Shown: in pieces, positions 14,181 through 26,529 of the stretch
Layout: every line of letters starts with the position of its first letter
Position numbering within the stretch: the first letter of the stretch is position 1
Origin: Lachnospiraceae bacterium
GTDB lineage: Bacteria; Bacillota; Clostridia; Lachnospirales; Lachnospiraceae
Length of the DNA: 32,739 nt
NCBI GenBank assembly: GCA_017399885.1
Contig: JAFQAU010000186.1
Span: forward strand, 1 to 32,739
Reading direction: 5' to 3'
Notes under the pieces: generated by a model
The model's database searches: none
What the model was told of the DNA's origin: nothing
Seen by the model: only the letters and a program-made list of their open reading frames with translations
Made by a program: the position numbers and the translations under genes

Positions 14181-15885
14181 GCATATAAGAATTTTGAGCA
14201 TATTTATAAAAAAAACTTTATAGGTGATTTTTTGGAAAGCGGGAAAATAGATCCAGGATTTATGCTGGCATTAACACTGCCGGAGGAATTAAGAAATGAT
14301 TTGGGCAGCTTGGAAAATGGTTTTAATAGAGAAAATAGGCAATGGGAAATGTTGGTTAAATATCACGGAAATCTGGCTATGGAACAAGAAAAGATTCCTT
14401 TTCGTCTAGAAGAGCTAAGCAACGGTTTTGGAATTGTATTTATAAATGAAGATGATATTATGGAATTTGCCACATTACCACAGATAGATTATATTGAGCA
14501 ACCAAAGAGAGTTTGGTTTTCTGTAAATGAAGGGGTAGCAGAAAGCTGCATTTCAACATTGCAGAGAAATGATAGGGATATATTTTCAGAAAATCTAGAG
14601 ATGATCGGTAGAGAGAATTTATACGGGAAAGGGGTTTTAATTGCTATCATAGATTCATCTATAGACTATAGGCATCCGGATTTTAGAAATCTTGATGGAA
14701 GTACCAGGATAATGGCACTTTGGGATCAAACTATATCCAGTGAAGAACTAAATAAACAGGATAGTTCCTTTTTATATGCGCCACCAGAGGGCTTTTATCT
14801 GGGAACTTTATTTACAGAAGAAATGATAAATATGGCATTACAGCAGGAAAATGTACAAGAACAGAGGAAAATCGTACCAACTGTGGATTATTCAGGGCAT
14901 GGAACTCATGTAGCAGGAATTGCCTGTGGAAATGGAAGAGTAAACGATGGAAGATACAGGGGTGTTGCACCTTTAAGCAGTATTTTAGTAGTAAAACTAG
15001 GAGATCTGGAGGGGGTATCTTTTCCTAGAACAACCCGTTTATTAGAGGCCATAGAGTTTTCCATAAGATTTGGGGAAGAAAGAGGAATGCCGGTTGTGGT
15101 GAACTTAAGCTTTGGGAATAATTATGGACCACATACCGGACAGGATATTGTTTCAGAGTATATAAATCAAATTGCATTAAGATGGAAAAATAATATTTGT
15201 GTAGGAACAGGAAATGAGGGGAATACAGGAAGGCATGTGGAGGGAAAATTAGAGACCGGAACAGAAAAAGAGATTGAGCTTGTTATTGCTGGCGTAGAAA
15301 CAGGATTTAATGTACAAATTTGGAAAAATTATCAGGATGATTTTGACATAGAGATTATTTCACCAAATAATCAAAGTATAATCTTGCAAAATAACGAAAA
15401 CAGGATTTTATTTGAATCATTTGGAAATACTATATTAGCCATAAATTATGGCACACCAAGCCCATTTCAAATTCTTCAGGAAATCTATATTGAATGGATA
15501 CCAAGGGAAGAGTATATTTTAAGTGGAATTTGGAGGTTTCGTTTGCTTGGGAAAAATATAAAAGCTGGAAGATATGATTTCTGGCTACCTGCGGGAAATT
15601 TAATACAGGCACAGACTAAGTTTTTAAGACCCTCTCCGGAAACCACACTCACCATTCCATCGGCGGCAAATCGTGTGATATCCGTAGGTGCGTACAATGG
15701 AAACACAGAGGAGCTTGCACCATTTTCCGGTAGAGGATTTACTAGAAATAATCAGATAAAACCGGATATTGTGGCGCCTGGTGTGGATATTATGTCTACG
15801 GCACCAAATAACAGTTATGCTATCCGAAGTGGAACTTCCATGGCAACGCCTTTTGTTAGTGGTAGTGTAGCACTTTTGATGGAAT

Positions 15886-15900
15886 GGGGGGCTGGTGTTA
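15886..15900. other. attL junction of the ATP synthase element
   Basis: A run of six G (15886-15891) followed by CTGGTGTTA (15892-15900). Peptidase reading frame to the left, element to the right. The nine bases after the G run are the reverse complement of TAACACCAG at the other end. The crossover lies in the GG common to both junctions. Confidence 0.75.
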
Positions 15901-15941
15901 TAATAAGGTTAGGTAAGGTAAGGATAAATGTACCCTGGCTG

Positions 15942-15965
15942 AACGGTTATGATTCTATAACCGTT
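15942..15965. repeat. hairpin at element left end
   Basis: AACGGTTAT (15942-15950) and ATAACCGTT (15957-15965) around GATTCT, next to the chance stop codon of the truncated peptidase. It could stop peptidase transcription from entering the atp operon, although only a short T run follows. The preceding GGCTGAACGGTTAT nearly recurs at 16067 (GGCTGAATGGTTAT). Confidence 0.45.
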
Positions 15966-15979
15966 TAGTGTTCCTATTA

Positions 15980-16008
15980 TTGACATAAAAATTAAAAAGA
16001 CTTAAAAT
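15980..16008 (+). promoter_or_regulatory. promoter of the atp operon
   Basis: TTGACA (15980-15985), 17 bp, TAAAAT (16003-16008), inside the element and about 100 bp before atpB. The operon thus brings its own promoter. Confidence 0.8.
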
Positions 16009-16109
16009 TATCTTAGGTTTAAAAAGATATATGAGGGGTTGTCTAATTCTGTAAGTTTTAGTCTTAGGCTGAATGGTTATCTAAATTTGCAAAAGAATGG
16101 AGGGTTAAT

Positions 16110-16919
16110 ATGGACAAGAGGAAAAGAATAATTGCAGTGATGCTATTTTCCTGTATAGGGGTGGTTTTGCTTATAGGAACAATCGTCATAAAATCACCAG
16201 GTAGTCATGGTTCCATAAGCGAGCTTATGAGAGATGCTGTTTTGCATGAAACAAACAAAATAAGCCTTTTAGGATTGAAGGATGTGAACCCGGGACTTAT
16301 TTCTGCTTTTAGCGTTACAGCGGTGCTTTTTATTTTTTCACTATGTGTAAGAATTTTTGTAATTCCAAGATTTAAGATGATTCCCGGAAAATTTCAGCTT
16401 CTTCTTGAAACTCTTGTGAATTTTTTTGATGGACTTGCGAAATCAAATAGTCCCCATCGTAACAAATTTCTTGGTGCTTATATTTTTACAGCAGGGGTGT
16501 ATGTGTTTGTAGGCACAATATTTGAATTATTTGGGTTTCAGGCAATAACCACCCATGGAGTTGCAATGGCATTGCCTGCACCACTTGCGGATATTAACGG
16601 TGCAATTATGATAGGTTGTTTATCGTATGTTATTATATTGTCCGGTGGTGTTGCAGGAAACAAATTAAAAGGGGTAGGAAGTACCTTAAAAGAATTCTCA
16701 CTTCCTATATCCATGAGCTTCCGATTATTTGGGGCACTTTTAAGTGGAGCATTGGTAACAGAATTGGTTTATTATTATATTCACTTAAGCTATGGTCTTC
16801 CTGTTTTGGTGGGAGTTTTGTTTACCCTGTTACACGCTCTTATTCAGGCGTATGTTCTAACAATGCTTACTGCATTGTTTTATGGCGAGGTTTCTGAGCC
16901 AGCGCATAAAAAAAATTAA
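16110..16919 (+). CDS. atpB: F-type ATP synthase subunit a
   Basis: A 269-residue integral membrane subunit that forms the ion half-channels against the c ring. It has an N-terminal membrane segment (about 7-26), several further hydrophobic helices, and the essential Arg in the penultimate helix region, MSFRLFGALLSGALVTELV (about 199-217). GAATGGAGGG gives the RBS. First gene of the operon; no atpI gene precedes it. The c subunit starts 19 bp after it. Confidence 0.95.
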   Translation: MDKRKRIIAVMLFSCIGVVLLIGTIVIKSPGSHGSISELMRDAVLHETNKISLLGLKDVNPGLISAFSVTAVLFIFSLCVRIFVIPRFKMIPGKFQLLLETLVNFFDGLAKSNSPHRNKFLGAYIFTAGVYVFVGTIFELFGFQAITTHGVAMALPAPLADINGAIMIGCLSYVIILSGGVAGNKLKGVGSTLKEFSLPISMSFRLFGALLSGALVTELVYYYIHLSYGLPVLVGVLFTLLHALIQAYVLTMLTALFYGEVSEPAHKKN

Positions 16920-16938
16920 AAGATATGGAGGTATTAAA

Positions 16939-17319
16939 ATGAAAAAGGGGATTAAAAAAATTTATGTTGTGTTAATGGTACTTACATTGTTCTTTATGGT
17001 GACACCACCTGTATTTGCGTCAGTTGTAACAGAAACAATAGGGGCAACTGAAACTGCTACAAACAGTGATGAGGCTGTTGCTGATACAGAAAGTACAACT
17101 GGGGACAAAGCTATAGCAGCTGCAATTGCAGTTGGTCTTGCAGCAGCAGCAGGTGCAATCGGCATGGGAATGGCTGTTGCTAAATCAGTGGAAGCTATTT
17201 CACGTCAGCCTGAGGCAGAAGGAAAAATCCGTACTACACTTATGTTAGGTTTGGTATTTGTGGAAACTGCTATTATCTATGCACTCGTTATTGCAATTTT
17301 AGTTATATTCGTATTATAA
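16939..17319 (+). CDS. atpE: F-type ATP synthase subunit c with signal peptide
   Basis: A 126-residue protein; the start at 16939 follows ATGGAGG, and upstream in-frame sequence lies inside atpB. The usual c subunit (about 75-90 residues) corresponds to the C-terminal 75: helix 1, the polar loop SRQPEAEGK, and helix 2 with the ion-binding carboxylate in VFVETAIIYALV (Glu at about residue 110). The preceding 50 residues are a signal peptide (hydrophobic core, cleavage likely after VFAS) and a Thr/Glu/Asp-rich linker. c subunits have an outside N-terminus, so a signal peptide fits the topology. The helix-1 Gln of Na+-type rings is Met here by alignment, while the Thr and Tyr after the Glu are kept, so the coupling ion is uncertain and H+ somewhat favoured. 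Confidence 0.93.
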   Translation: MKKGIKKIYVVLMVLTLFFMVTPPVFASVVTETIGATETATNSDEAVADTESTTGDKAIAAAIAVGLAAAAGAIGMGMAVAKSVEAISRQPEAEGKIRTTLMLGLVFVETAIIYALVIAILVIFVL

Positions 17320-17354
17320 CGGAAAGCAAATAAAAGAAAGGCTGGTGAAATGCA

Positions 17355-17849
17355 ATGAATTTGCCACTTAACATAGACTGGCAACAGATTCTTCTGCACT
17401 TATTTAATTTCGTACTTTTGTTTGCAATATTATATTTTCTTCTTTATCAACCGGTAAAAGAATTTATGGACAAGCGGACCCAATATTATAAAAAGATAGA
17501 TGATGATGCAAAATCAAATTTTGAGGAATCGAAAAAAACAAAAGAGGAATATGAGAATAAGCTTGCAAGTGTGGATGTAGAAATATCTGCAAGAAATGAA
17601 AAAGCACGTAAAGAGCAAGAAGAGTCTAAAGCACGTAAAATAAAAGAAGCCGAAAAAGAGGCTGAAAAAATTATTAAAGATGCACATGAAACACTTGAAA
17701 AAGAACGTGTAAAGATGCTTAAGGAAGCACAGGATGAAATATCTGACATGGTAGTGTCTGTAACAGAAAAAATTGTATTGCAGGCAAGCACATCTGAGAG
17801 CTATGAGCAATTTTTAACGGCAGTGGAAAAGGGGGAGAAAAATGAGTAA
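17355..17849 (+). CDS. atpF: F-type ATP synthase subunit b
   Basis: A 164-residue peripheral-stalk subunit. One membrane helix (about 12-31, [19 protein letters not shown]) and the conserved [10 protein letters not shown] lead into a long charged coiled coil (about 45-145). Its C-terminal end would contact the delta domain, which here is fused to alpha. There is a single b gene, so a homodimer is expected. The stop overlaps the alpha start by 8 bp, giving tight translational coupling. Confidence 0.95.
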   Translation: MNLPLNIDWQQILLHLFNFVLLFAILYFLLYQPVKEFMDKRTQYYKKIDDDAKSNFEESKKTKEEYENKLASVDVEISARNEKARKEQEESKARKIKEAEKEAEKIIKDAHETLEKERVKMLKEAQDEISDMVVSVTEKIVLQASTSESYEQFLTAVEKGEKNE

Positions 17850-19578
17850 TGAAGCTATCATGAAAAAAGCTGTCTTATATTCGGATACTTCTCCTAATAA
17901 AGAACAGGAAAAACGATTTCAATCCTTTTTGACTGAAAAGTATGGTCCCAATATTACACTAACATGGAAAAAAAGTGATGCTTTTCCAGGGGGCTTTCGT
18001 CTTGAAGTGGATACAGAGGTTTACGATTGGAGTGTAAATGGACGTTTTCAGCAGTTAAAAGACGCGTTGACAAGTGTTCCAAATAAAAACGGAAATATCA
18101 TTCCTCTAATTAAAGAAACAGTAAAAACATGGGTGCCACAGGCTATGGCGCAAGAGGTTGGAAGGGTTCTTACTGTAGGAGACGGCATTGCGACCATTGA
18201 AGGGTTAGATAATGCAACTTTTGGAGAAATTCTACTATTTTCTTCCGGTGTAAGAGGAATGGTTCAGGACTTAAGAGAAGATGAAATAGGATGTATTCTT
18301 TTTGGAAGTGATGAGGATATTTATGAGGGAAGTACGGTAAAAAGAACAGGAAAAACCGCAGGCGTTCCCGTTGGGGATGCATTTATGGGAAGAGTGGTAA
18401 ATGCACTTGGGGTTCCCATTGATGGAAAAGGCGAAATTTTTTCAGAAGAATATCGACCAATTGAGAATCCGGCACCAGGTATTATAGATAGACAACCCGT
18501 TGATACACCAATGGAAACGGGCATTCTTGCCATTGATTCCATGTTTCCTATTGGTCGTGGTCAGCGTGAGCTTATTATAGGTGACAGACAGACTGGTAAA
18601 ACAGCTATAGCATTAGATACGATTCTTAATCAGAAAGGAAAAGACGTCATTTGTATTTATGTGGCAATTGGGCAGAAAGCCAGCTCTGTTGCACAACTAG
18701 TTCAGAATCTAAGAAACAAAGGTGCAATGAACTACACTGTAGTTGTAAATGCTTCAGCAAGTGATTCTGCTCCCCTACAATATATTGCTCCCTATGCAGG
18801 TTGTGCAATAGGAGAATATTTTATGGAAAAAGGTAAGGATGTTCTTATTGTATATGATGATTTATCCAAGCATGCCATTGCCTATCGTTCTATAAGTTTG
18901 CTTTTGGAACGTTCACCGGGGAGGGAAGCTTATCCGGGAGATGTATTTTATCTCCACTCCAGACTTTTGGAACGTTCGGCACATTTAAATGAAGCTAAGG
19001 GTGGGGGTAGTATGACAGCTCTTCCTATTGTGGAAACACAGGCGGGTGATGTTTCAGCATATATTCCTACCAATATTATTTCCATTACAGATGGGCAGAT
19101 CTTCCTGGAAAGTGACTTGTTTTTTGCAGGTCAGCGTCCTGCAGTGAATGTAGGACTTTCCGTATCACGTGTTGGTGGAGATGCGCAGACAAAAGCCATG
19201 AAAAAAGCTGCAGGTGCAATTCGTTTGGATTTGGCCCAGTATCGCGAGATGGAAGTCTTTACACAATTTGCAAGCGATTTGGATGATACGACAAAGAAAC
19301 AGCTTGCATATGGCCAAGGACTTATGCAAATGCTAAAGCAAGAGCAGTTTAAACCTTATAAGCAACATGAGCAGGTCATAATTTTAGTTGTTATTCTTAA
19401 TCATCTGCTACAGGAGGTTCCTGTAAAAGAGGTGAAGGTTGTACTAAATAAAGTTGTTAAATTAATTCAGGATAAACACTTTGAGATTGTAGAACGTATA
19501 GAAACAACAGGTTTACTTAGTGATGAAGATAGAAACAGAATAATTGAAATAGCTAAAAAATATATACAGGAACGGTGA
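17842..19578 (+). CDS. atpA: ATP synthase delta C-domain/alpha fusion subunit
   Basis: A 578-residue protein, about 75 longer than a normal alpha. Residues about 85-578 are a complete alpha subunit: [19 protein letters not shown]-loop [11 protein letters not shown] (about 247-257), arginine-finger region [16 protein letters not shown], and a full C-terminal helical domain. Residues about 18-78 match the C-terminal domain of the delta/OSCP subunit: [20 protein letters not shown], then [18 protein letters not shown] and QQLKDAL, compared with the family pattern GG-x-R-x5-V-x-D-x-S-V-x-G-R-x2-x-L. The operon has no separate delta gene, and the delta N-terminal domain that normally grips alpha is absent. 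The fusion would replace that non-covalent link. RBS GGGGGAG lies inside atpF. Confidence 0.93.
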   Translation: MSNEAIMKKAVLYSDTSPNKEQEKRFQSFLTEKYGPNITLTWKKSDAFPGGFRLEVDTEVYDWSVNGRFQQLKDALTSVPNKNGNIIPLIKETVKTWVPQAMAQEVGRVLTVGDGIATIEGLDNATFGEILLFSSGVRGMVQDLREDEIGCILFGSDEDIYEGSTVKRTGKTAGVPVGDAFMGRVVNALGVPIDGKGEIFSEEYRPIENPAPGIIDRQPVDTPMETGILAIDSMFPIGRGQRELIIGDRQTGKTAIALDTILNQKGKDVICIYVAIGQKASSVAQLVQNLRNKGAMNYTVVVNASASDSAPLQYIAPYAGCAIGEYFMEKGKDVLIVYDDLSKHAIAYRSISLLLERSPGREAYPGDVFYLHSRLLERSAHLNEAKGGGSMTALPIVETQAGDVSAYIPTNIISITDGQIFLESDLFFAGQRPAVNVGLSVSRVGGDAQTKAMKKAAGAIRLDLAQYREMEVFTQFASDLDDTTKKQLAYGQGLMQMLKQEQFKPYKQHEQVIILVVILNHLLQEVPVKEVKVVLNKVVKLIQDKHFEIVERIETTGLLSDEDRNRIIEIAKKYIQER

Positions 19579-19582
19579 TAAT

Positions 19583-21904
<2,322 letters not shown>

Positions 21905-21905
<1 letters not shown>

Positions 21906-22318
21906 TGAATACGTTTACATTGGTTGTACTAGCTGCTGAAAAGCCTTTTTACGAAGGGGAATGTACTTCACTTGTAATTCCCACTATAAATGGACAGTAT
22001 GGTGTTTTGGCAAATCATCATAATATGATTGTGGCTATTGTACCTGGAACCTTGAAGATTACAGATAACAATGGGGAAGAAACCATTGCTGCAGTTTCCT
22101 CAGGGATTACAAAGGTTGAGGATAACCATGTACTAATATTGGTTGATACCATAGAGCGTCCTGAAGAAATTGATGAGAATCGTGCAAAACGTTCTGCGGA
22201 GGAAGCAAAAGAAGCAATTCTCCAAAAGAAAAGTATTCAGGATTATCATGCTGCACAGGCAAAAATGGCAAGAGCAATTAACCGTTTGCGTGTGAAAAAA
22301 CATAACGAGTACCGATAA
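21905..22318 (+). CDS. atpC: F-type ATP synthase subunit epsilon
   Basis: A 137-residue rotor subunit. The N-terminal beta-sandwich includes FYEGECTSLVIPTINGQYGV (about 16-35) and the LANHHNMI loop. A C-terminal two-helix domain (about 92-135) could act as the inhibitory arm. The start codon shares a base with the beta stop (TAATG). Last gene of the operon; a terminator follows after about 150 bp. Confidence 0.95.
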
Positions 22319-22415
22319 AAAGAAAATTTAAATGAGGTACAGTATTTTAATTTATTTCCTACATTTGAATAAAGAAACTGCAATCGTTATGGATCTAAAG
22401 TAGAAAAATTATGTA

Positions 22416-22444
22416 TTTACACATAAGTCGTACAACTATGATAA
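22416..22444 (+). promoter_or_regulatory. candidate promoter upstream of recombinase cluster
   Basis: TTTACA (22416-22421), 17 bp, TGATAA (22439-22444). A terminator follows at once (22472-22498), so read-through would be needed to express the recombinases. Confidence 0.35.
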
Positions 22445-22471
22445 AGTGAATTAAATTTTAAAAAGCTACGC

Positions 22472-22498
22472 AAAGGGGGAGATTTACCCCTTTTTTGC
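22472..22498 (+). terminator. terminator after atp operon
   Basis: AAAGGGGG (22472-22479) pairs with CCCCTTT (22487-22493) and is followed by T, between atpC and the recombinase genes. Confidence 0.8.
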
Positions 22499-22524
22499 TT
22501 TATAGGAAAGTTCCTCCTATAAAG
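22498..22524. repeat. CTTTATAGGA palindrome (full copy)
   Basis: CTTTATAGGA (22498-22507) and TCCTATAAAG (22515-22524), a perfect 10-bp inverted repeat around AAGTTCC. The same sequence recurs at 31457-31481, with partial copies elsewhere. Confidence 0.8.
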
Positions 22525-22554
22525 TATTAACCATATGAAAGTAGGAGTCATGTA

Positions 22555-24218
22555 ATGCATAAAAAAATATTTATGATACAGCACTGTATCTGCGCCTTTC
22601 TAAAGATGACACAGACATTGATGGTAGAAATAAAATGGAAAGTAATAGTATAAGTAGCCAACGGGATTTACTAAGAAATTACGTACAAAATCATGAGGGC
22701 TTACAAATCTTTGATATTTACATAGACGATGGGTATTCAGGAACGGATTTTAATCGACCAGAGTTTAAACGCATGATGAAGGATGTTCGTGAAGGAAGAG
22801 TAAACTGTGTCATTGTAAAAGATTTATCAAGATTTGGACGAGATTATATTGAAGCCGGGAGGTTTATTCAGAAAACCTTTCCGGCTTTTCATGTACGTTT
22901 TATTGCAGTTACAGATAATTATGATAGCCTGTTGGCAGACAAGACAGAGCAGGCATTGGTCTTACCAGTGAAAAATTTTGTGAATGAAAGTTATTGTAGG
23001 GATATTAGTATGAAGGTAAAGGCACATCAGAAAGTAAAACGATTGGAAGGTAAGTGTATATCTGCATTTACTGTATATGGATACTTAAAAAATCCTAATG
23101 ATAAAAATCAATTAATTATAGATGAGTATGCAGCTGATGTTGTGAAAAAATTTTATTTATGGAAGATAGCAGGAATGAGTTTGGGTGCAATTGCACATAA
23201 ATTGAATGAGCTTGGGATTTTATCTCCTATGGAATATAAGAAAATGTTAGGAATGAAATATTCCACAGGATTTGAGGGGGCAGGAACTGCGAAATGGGCT
23301 GCTGTATCGGTGAAACATATATTAACAAACCGAGTATATATTGGTTATATGGAACAGGGAAAGCAAGAGAAGATAAGCTATAAAGTGCAAAAACGAATTG
23401 TAAAACCGGAAGAAGAATGGATACAGGTAAAAAATACACATGAAGCGATTATTTCTGAGGCAGACTATAACCTGGTACAAGAATTACTAAAATTTGATGG
23501 AAGAGCTTCTGTTGATACAGGTACAGCAAATCTTTTCAGTGGTATCCTTATGTGTGCAGATTGCAAAGCACCAATGATTAAACGTGTGAATACTTATAAG
23601 GGAAAGAAAAAGGTTTTTTATATTTGTCAGACAAAGAATAAGTCTTTAGGTTGTACTAGACATAGTATAGAAGAAGAAATGCTAAAGAAGATTTTGGTAA
23701 AAGAGATAAAAGTATGGTTAGAATTGATGACATCATATTCTGAAATCATGGAAATATTAAGTAAAATGAGTGTGAATTGTGAACGGGTAGCAGAATATGA
23801 TACGCAGACGGGTGTGCTAAGGAACGAATATAACAAATATTATGGGTTGAAAGGGGGCTTGCTGTCTGATTTAAAAGGAGGGCTTATAGATAAGGAGGAA
23901 TATGATACCTTCTATGGTTTATATACAAAAAAATGTGAAGAGCTTGCTCGTTCAATACATAATCACAAAGAGCTTGTAAAAAAGATGTATCAAAATAGTA
24001 ATGCTGCAAAAGCGCAGTTAGACAGATATAAAGAATCAAAAGACTGGGGAGAACTCACAAGAGAATTGCTAGTGACAATGGTTAGTAAAGTCTATGTATA
24101 TGAGGAGAAAAGACTGGACATTGTTTTTCGATTTACCAGTGAATTGGAGAGGCAAAAAAATACCAATCAAATGATTCAAGGGGATATCTTGCAAGGATAT
24201 TATTACTCTATTGTATAA
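22555..24218 (+). pseudogene. large serine recombinase 1, 5' frameshift
   Basis: A near full-length recombinase. ATG 22555, behind GTAGGAG, opens a frame that must gain one base in the A7 run (22561-22567) to continue into YDTALYLRLSKDDTD, which contains the catalytic Ser. Without that base the only downstream start is ATG 22635, which loses the nucleophile. The rest is intact: IVKDLSRFGRDY, a recombinase domain, a zinc ribbon (CADC and YICQTKNKSLGC) and a coiled coil ending at 24218. Either a true pseudogene or dependent on slippage at the A run. It lies about 180 bp after the atp operon terminator. Confidence 0.8.
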
Positions 24219-25176
24219 CGATAAAGTACATAGAATAAGTGACTATAAAAAGTATGGTCATACATATTGTGATACTGGAGAGATTCTTCATCAATGGAGT
24301 GTAGGTTCCATTTATGGAATATTGCAAAATACTAACTATTTAGGAAGTTTACAACCTTACAAATCAGAGAAAAGGCTGCATGAAGAGAAAGACAGTATTT
24401 TTTATACGAAAGAAGATGAGGAAGAGGCAGTTCATCACACACATCAGGCCATTGTCAGTGTCAAATTATTTGAGAAGGTGCAAAACAGATTAAAAATTAA
24501 AATGTCTGATAAAAAAACACAATATAAGAGTAAGTATACAGAGAACATTTATCGTAACATATTGTATTGTGGTAATTGTGGGAAAGTGATGCACAGTGTG
24601 TATTATCAGAGCCGAAAAAAAGATGAAAGACATTATTCCTATTATTGCAAGCGTGCCTATTTCATTGACCATAGAAAATGTGAGAAGAATTATATTAGAG
24701 AAGAACAGGTTACGTCTCTTGTACAAAAGCAGTTGTGTAATACATTTAAAGAACAGCAGATCGAAGCAAAGGATTTCATAAAGCTGAATATGGATGAATG
24801 TGACAGAAGGATTGCAGAATATGAACGCAAGGGAGGAAAAATCGCGAAGGAATTTGAGTATATGAAAAAGCAGGCTGCTATGATGTATGGACGGTATAAA
24901 GAGGGAGAAATAACAAAAGAGGAATATCTTGCCTTTAAACAAAATAAAAAAGAGCAAGATAATTATGCAAAAAAAAGTTTGGAGGAAATGAAACAAAAGA
25001 TTAGAAGAGCAAAGGATAAGGCGGAAGAGGAAAATAAATTCTTGTGTTCCTTACTGAAAGCGGATATATGTAAAACACTCAATATACAGTTGGTAGAAGC
25101 ATTCATGGAAAAGATCAGCATTTTTTCTAATGGTGTAGTTGATATTGTATATACATTCTCAAAAGGAGAGGAATAG
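24211..25176 (+). pseudogene. large serine recombinase 2, lacks catalytic domain
   Basis: A 321-residue open frame with only the C-terminal part of a serine recombinase. It begins inside the recombinase domain (ISDYKKYGHTYCDTGEILHQ, then WSVGSIYGILQNTNYLGSL) and has a zinc ribbon (YCGNCGKVM and YYCKRAYF) and a coiled coil. The first 200 or so residues, including the nucleophile, are missing. It starts with TTG overlapping the end of recombinase 1. Most likely a deletion joined recombinase 1 to the tail of a second gene. It might still bind DNA or partner with another recombinase. Confidence 0.85.
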
Positions 25177-25177
25177 T

Positions 25178-26085
25178 ATGAAAAAAATAGCGGGCTATTA
25201 TCGTCTTTCTAGGGAGGATAATGAAAAGGATGAAAGTAATAGTATAAAAAATCAGAGGTTGTTTGTGAAAAAATATATTTCACAGGATACAGAACTTTGT
25301 CAATATGTATATTATGAGTTTTCAGATGATGGATATTCGGGAACCACGATGAACAGACCTAAGATGCAGGAAATGCTGAAACAAATTAAAAATAATGAAA
25401 TTCAGATAGTTGTTGTAAAAGATATATCCAGATTTTCTAGAGACTATATTTCGTTAGGAACGTATATGGAGCAGATATTCCCTTTTATGGGAATTCGATT
25501 CATTGCAATTACAGATGGTTATGATAGTAAGAATTATATTGGTCGTACTGTAGATATGGATATTGCATTTAAGAACTTATTGGCGGATTTTTATTGTAAG
25601 GATGTATCTGCTAAAGTGAAAAGTGCATTAGAGACAAGACGTAGGCAAGGAAAATATTCTACAGCACTTGTACCATTTGGATATGCAAAGGATGAAAACG
25701 ATCCATATAAGTTAGTTGTTATTCCGGAAGAAGCACAGATTATTAAACAAATTTTTCAGTTATTCGCATCGGGAAATAATCTTACGCAGATTTGTAAAAA
25801 CTTCAATGAAAAAGGGGTAATGACACCTTTAGAATATAAGAATCTTAGGAAAAAGGAGAATCGAAAAGAACTAAGAGTGGAAAAAAACTTTGGCAGCCGG
25901 GAATGGTAAGAACGATTTTAACCAATGAAAGCTATATAGGAAACATGGTTTATGGTAAAACGGAAGAAACTGTGACAGGTTCATGCAAAAGAAAAGCGAA
26001 ACCAAAAGCTGAATGGAAGGTATTTGAGAATCATCATGAGCCTATCATTGATAAAGAAATATTTGATGCAGTGCAGAGAAAATAG
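25178..26085 (+). pseudogene. large serine recombinase 3, frameshifted and 3'-truncated
   Basis: Starts at ATG 25178 (AAAGGAGAGG upstream), overlapping no other frame. The catalytic domain is complete: S11 in GYYRLSREDNE, VVVKDISRFSRDY and ITDGYDS. At 25881-25888 the frame reads GAA-AAA-AAC and stops at 25909. A one-base backward shift continues into LWQPGMVRTILTNESYIGNM and on to a stop at 26085. The site A-AAA-AAC is a classical -1 ribosomal frameshift heptamer. Even so, the product ends at EIFDAVQRK, before the zinc ribbon and coiled coil, about 100 bp from the element end. Confidence 0.8.
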
Positions 26086-26177
26086 CATGGAAGAATACGT
26101 GAGATACAAAAAGTATACGTATCTGTTGAAAGAAAAATGAATATGGTCATGTCTGAACTGCTATTGTGGCAATTGTG

Positions 26178-26190
26178 TAACACCAGAGGG
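26178..26190. other. attR junction of the ATP synthase element
   Basis: TAACACCAG (26178-26186), A, then GGG (26188-26190), followed by the resumed peptidase frame. TAACACCAG is the exact reverse complement of the nine bases inside the left junction. Confidence 0.75.
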
Positions 26191-26344
26191 AATTATTAGA
26201 GGAAATGATCCTTATCTATACGGAGAAAAAGTAAAAGCATATTTGATTGAAGGCGCCAAGCAAAATATTGGAGGATTTACACAGTGGCCGAATCCACAGA
26301 GTGGTTGGGGGGCGTTGTGTGTGGAGGATAGCATACCAAGGTGA
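26189..26344 (+). pseudogene. S8 peptidase, 3' part
   Basis: Fifty-one codons, GIIRGNDPYLYGEKVKAYLI through QSGWGALCVEDSIPR, then TGA. This is the C-terminal end of the S8 peptidase family to which 14232-15887 belongs, in the frame that rejoins after LLMEW. There is no start codon or RBS of its own, so it is a stranded exon-like fragment. Confidence 0.88.
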
Positions 26345-26478
26345 TTGCCAAAACCATACTACGTTAATCGTTCTTACACTTTTTGCCCTAAAGAACTAGC
26401 TTTGCGTTGCATCGTAATGCAAAAGCTACCTGTATATTGTAATTAATGGAAAAATGGAAAACTGTTTCAAAAAACTAC

Positions 26479-26507
26479 TTGAATATTATTTCATAATATT
26501 GTACACT
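26479..26507 (+). promoter_or_regulatory. promoter of TPP-regulated operon
   Basis: TTGAAT (26479-26484), 17 bp, TACACT (26502-26507). Initiation near 26514 leaves room for the full riboswitch. An inverted repeat, AATATTAT/ATAATATT (26482-26500), overlaps the spacer. Confidence 0.6.
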
Positions 26508-26529
26508 ATCAAAGTACAAATTTTATAAA

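Larger units (their letters stand above)
14232..15968 (+). pseudogene. S8 subtilisin-like peptidase, 5' part (interrupted)
   Basis: Residues 1-552 of a subtilase of the type common in Lachnospiraceae, then 26 foreign codons to a stop. No ATG fits; TTG 14232 behind AGGTGA is the best start, since the frame upstream (to 14157) is translated repeat. Numbered from that TTG, the triad is D141 (IAIIDSSID), H223 (DYSGHGTHVAG) and S536 (SGTSMATPFVSG), with oxyanion Asn in GTGNEG. The family sequence continues as LLMEWGI(I/V)RGND; here it breaks after LLMEW at 15887. The missing 51-codon end lies in frame at 26189-26344. The truncated product would lack the C-terminal end that packs on the catalytic core and is probably inactive. 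Confidence 0.88.

Noticed and set aside
16939..17319. Na+-dependent ATP synthase
   Set aside because: The Gln that helps bind Na+ in helix 1 of the c subunit is Met here by alignment; E-T and Tyr alone are not enough for the call.
22561..22574. ATT at 22569 as an unusual start codon for recombinase 1
   Set aside because: It is over 20 bases from the ribosome binding site; a missing base in the A7 run after ATG 22555 explains the frame better.
24490..24996. 168-codon open frame on the minus strand
   Set aside because: Antisense to the recombinase 2 coding frame; its Phe/Ile-rich product reflects the Lys/Glu-rich sense strand.
25852..25888. Firm call of programmed -1 frameshifting in recombinase 3
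   Set aside because: The heptamer A-AAA-AAC fits, but the Shine-Dalgarno-like AAGGAGA is about 20 bases upstream, further than usual stimulators, and the product is truncated anyway. Kept only as a hypothesis.
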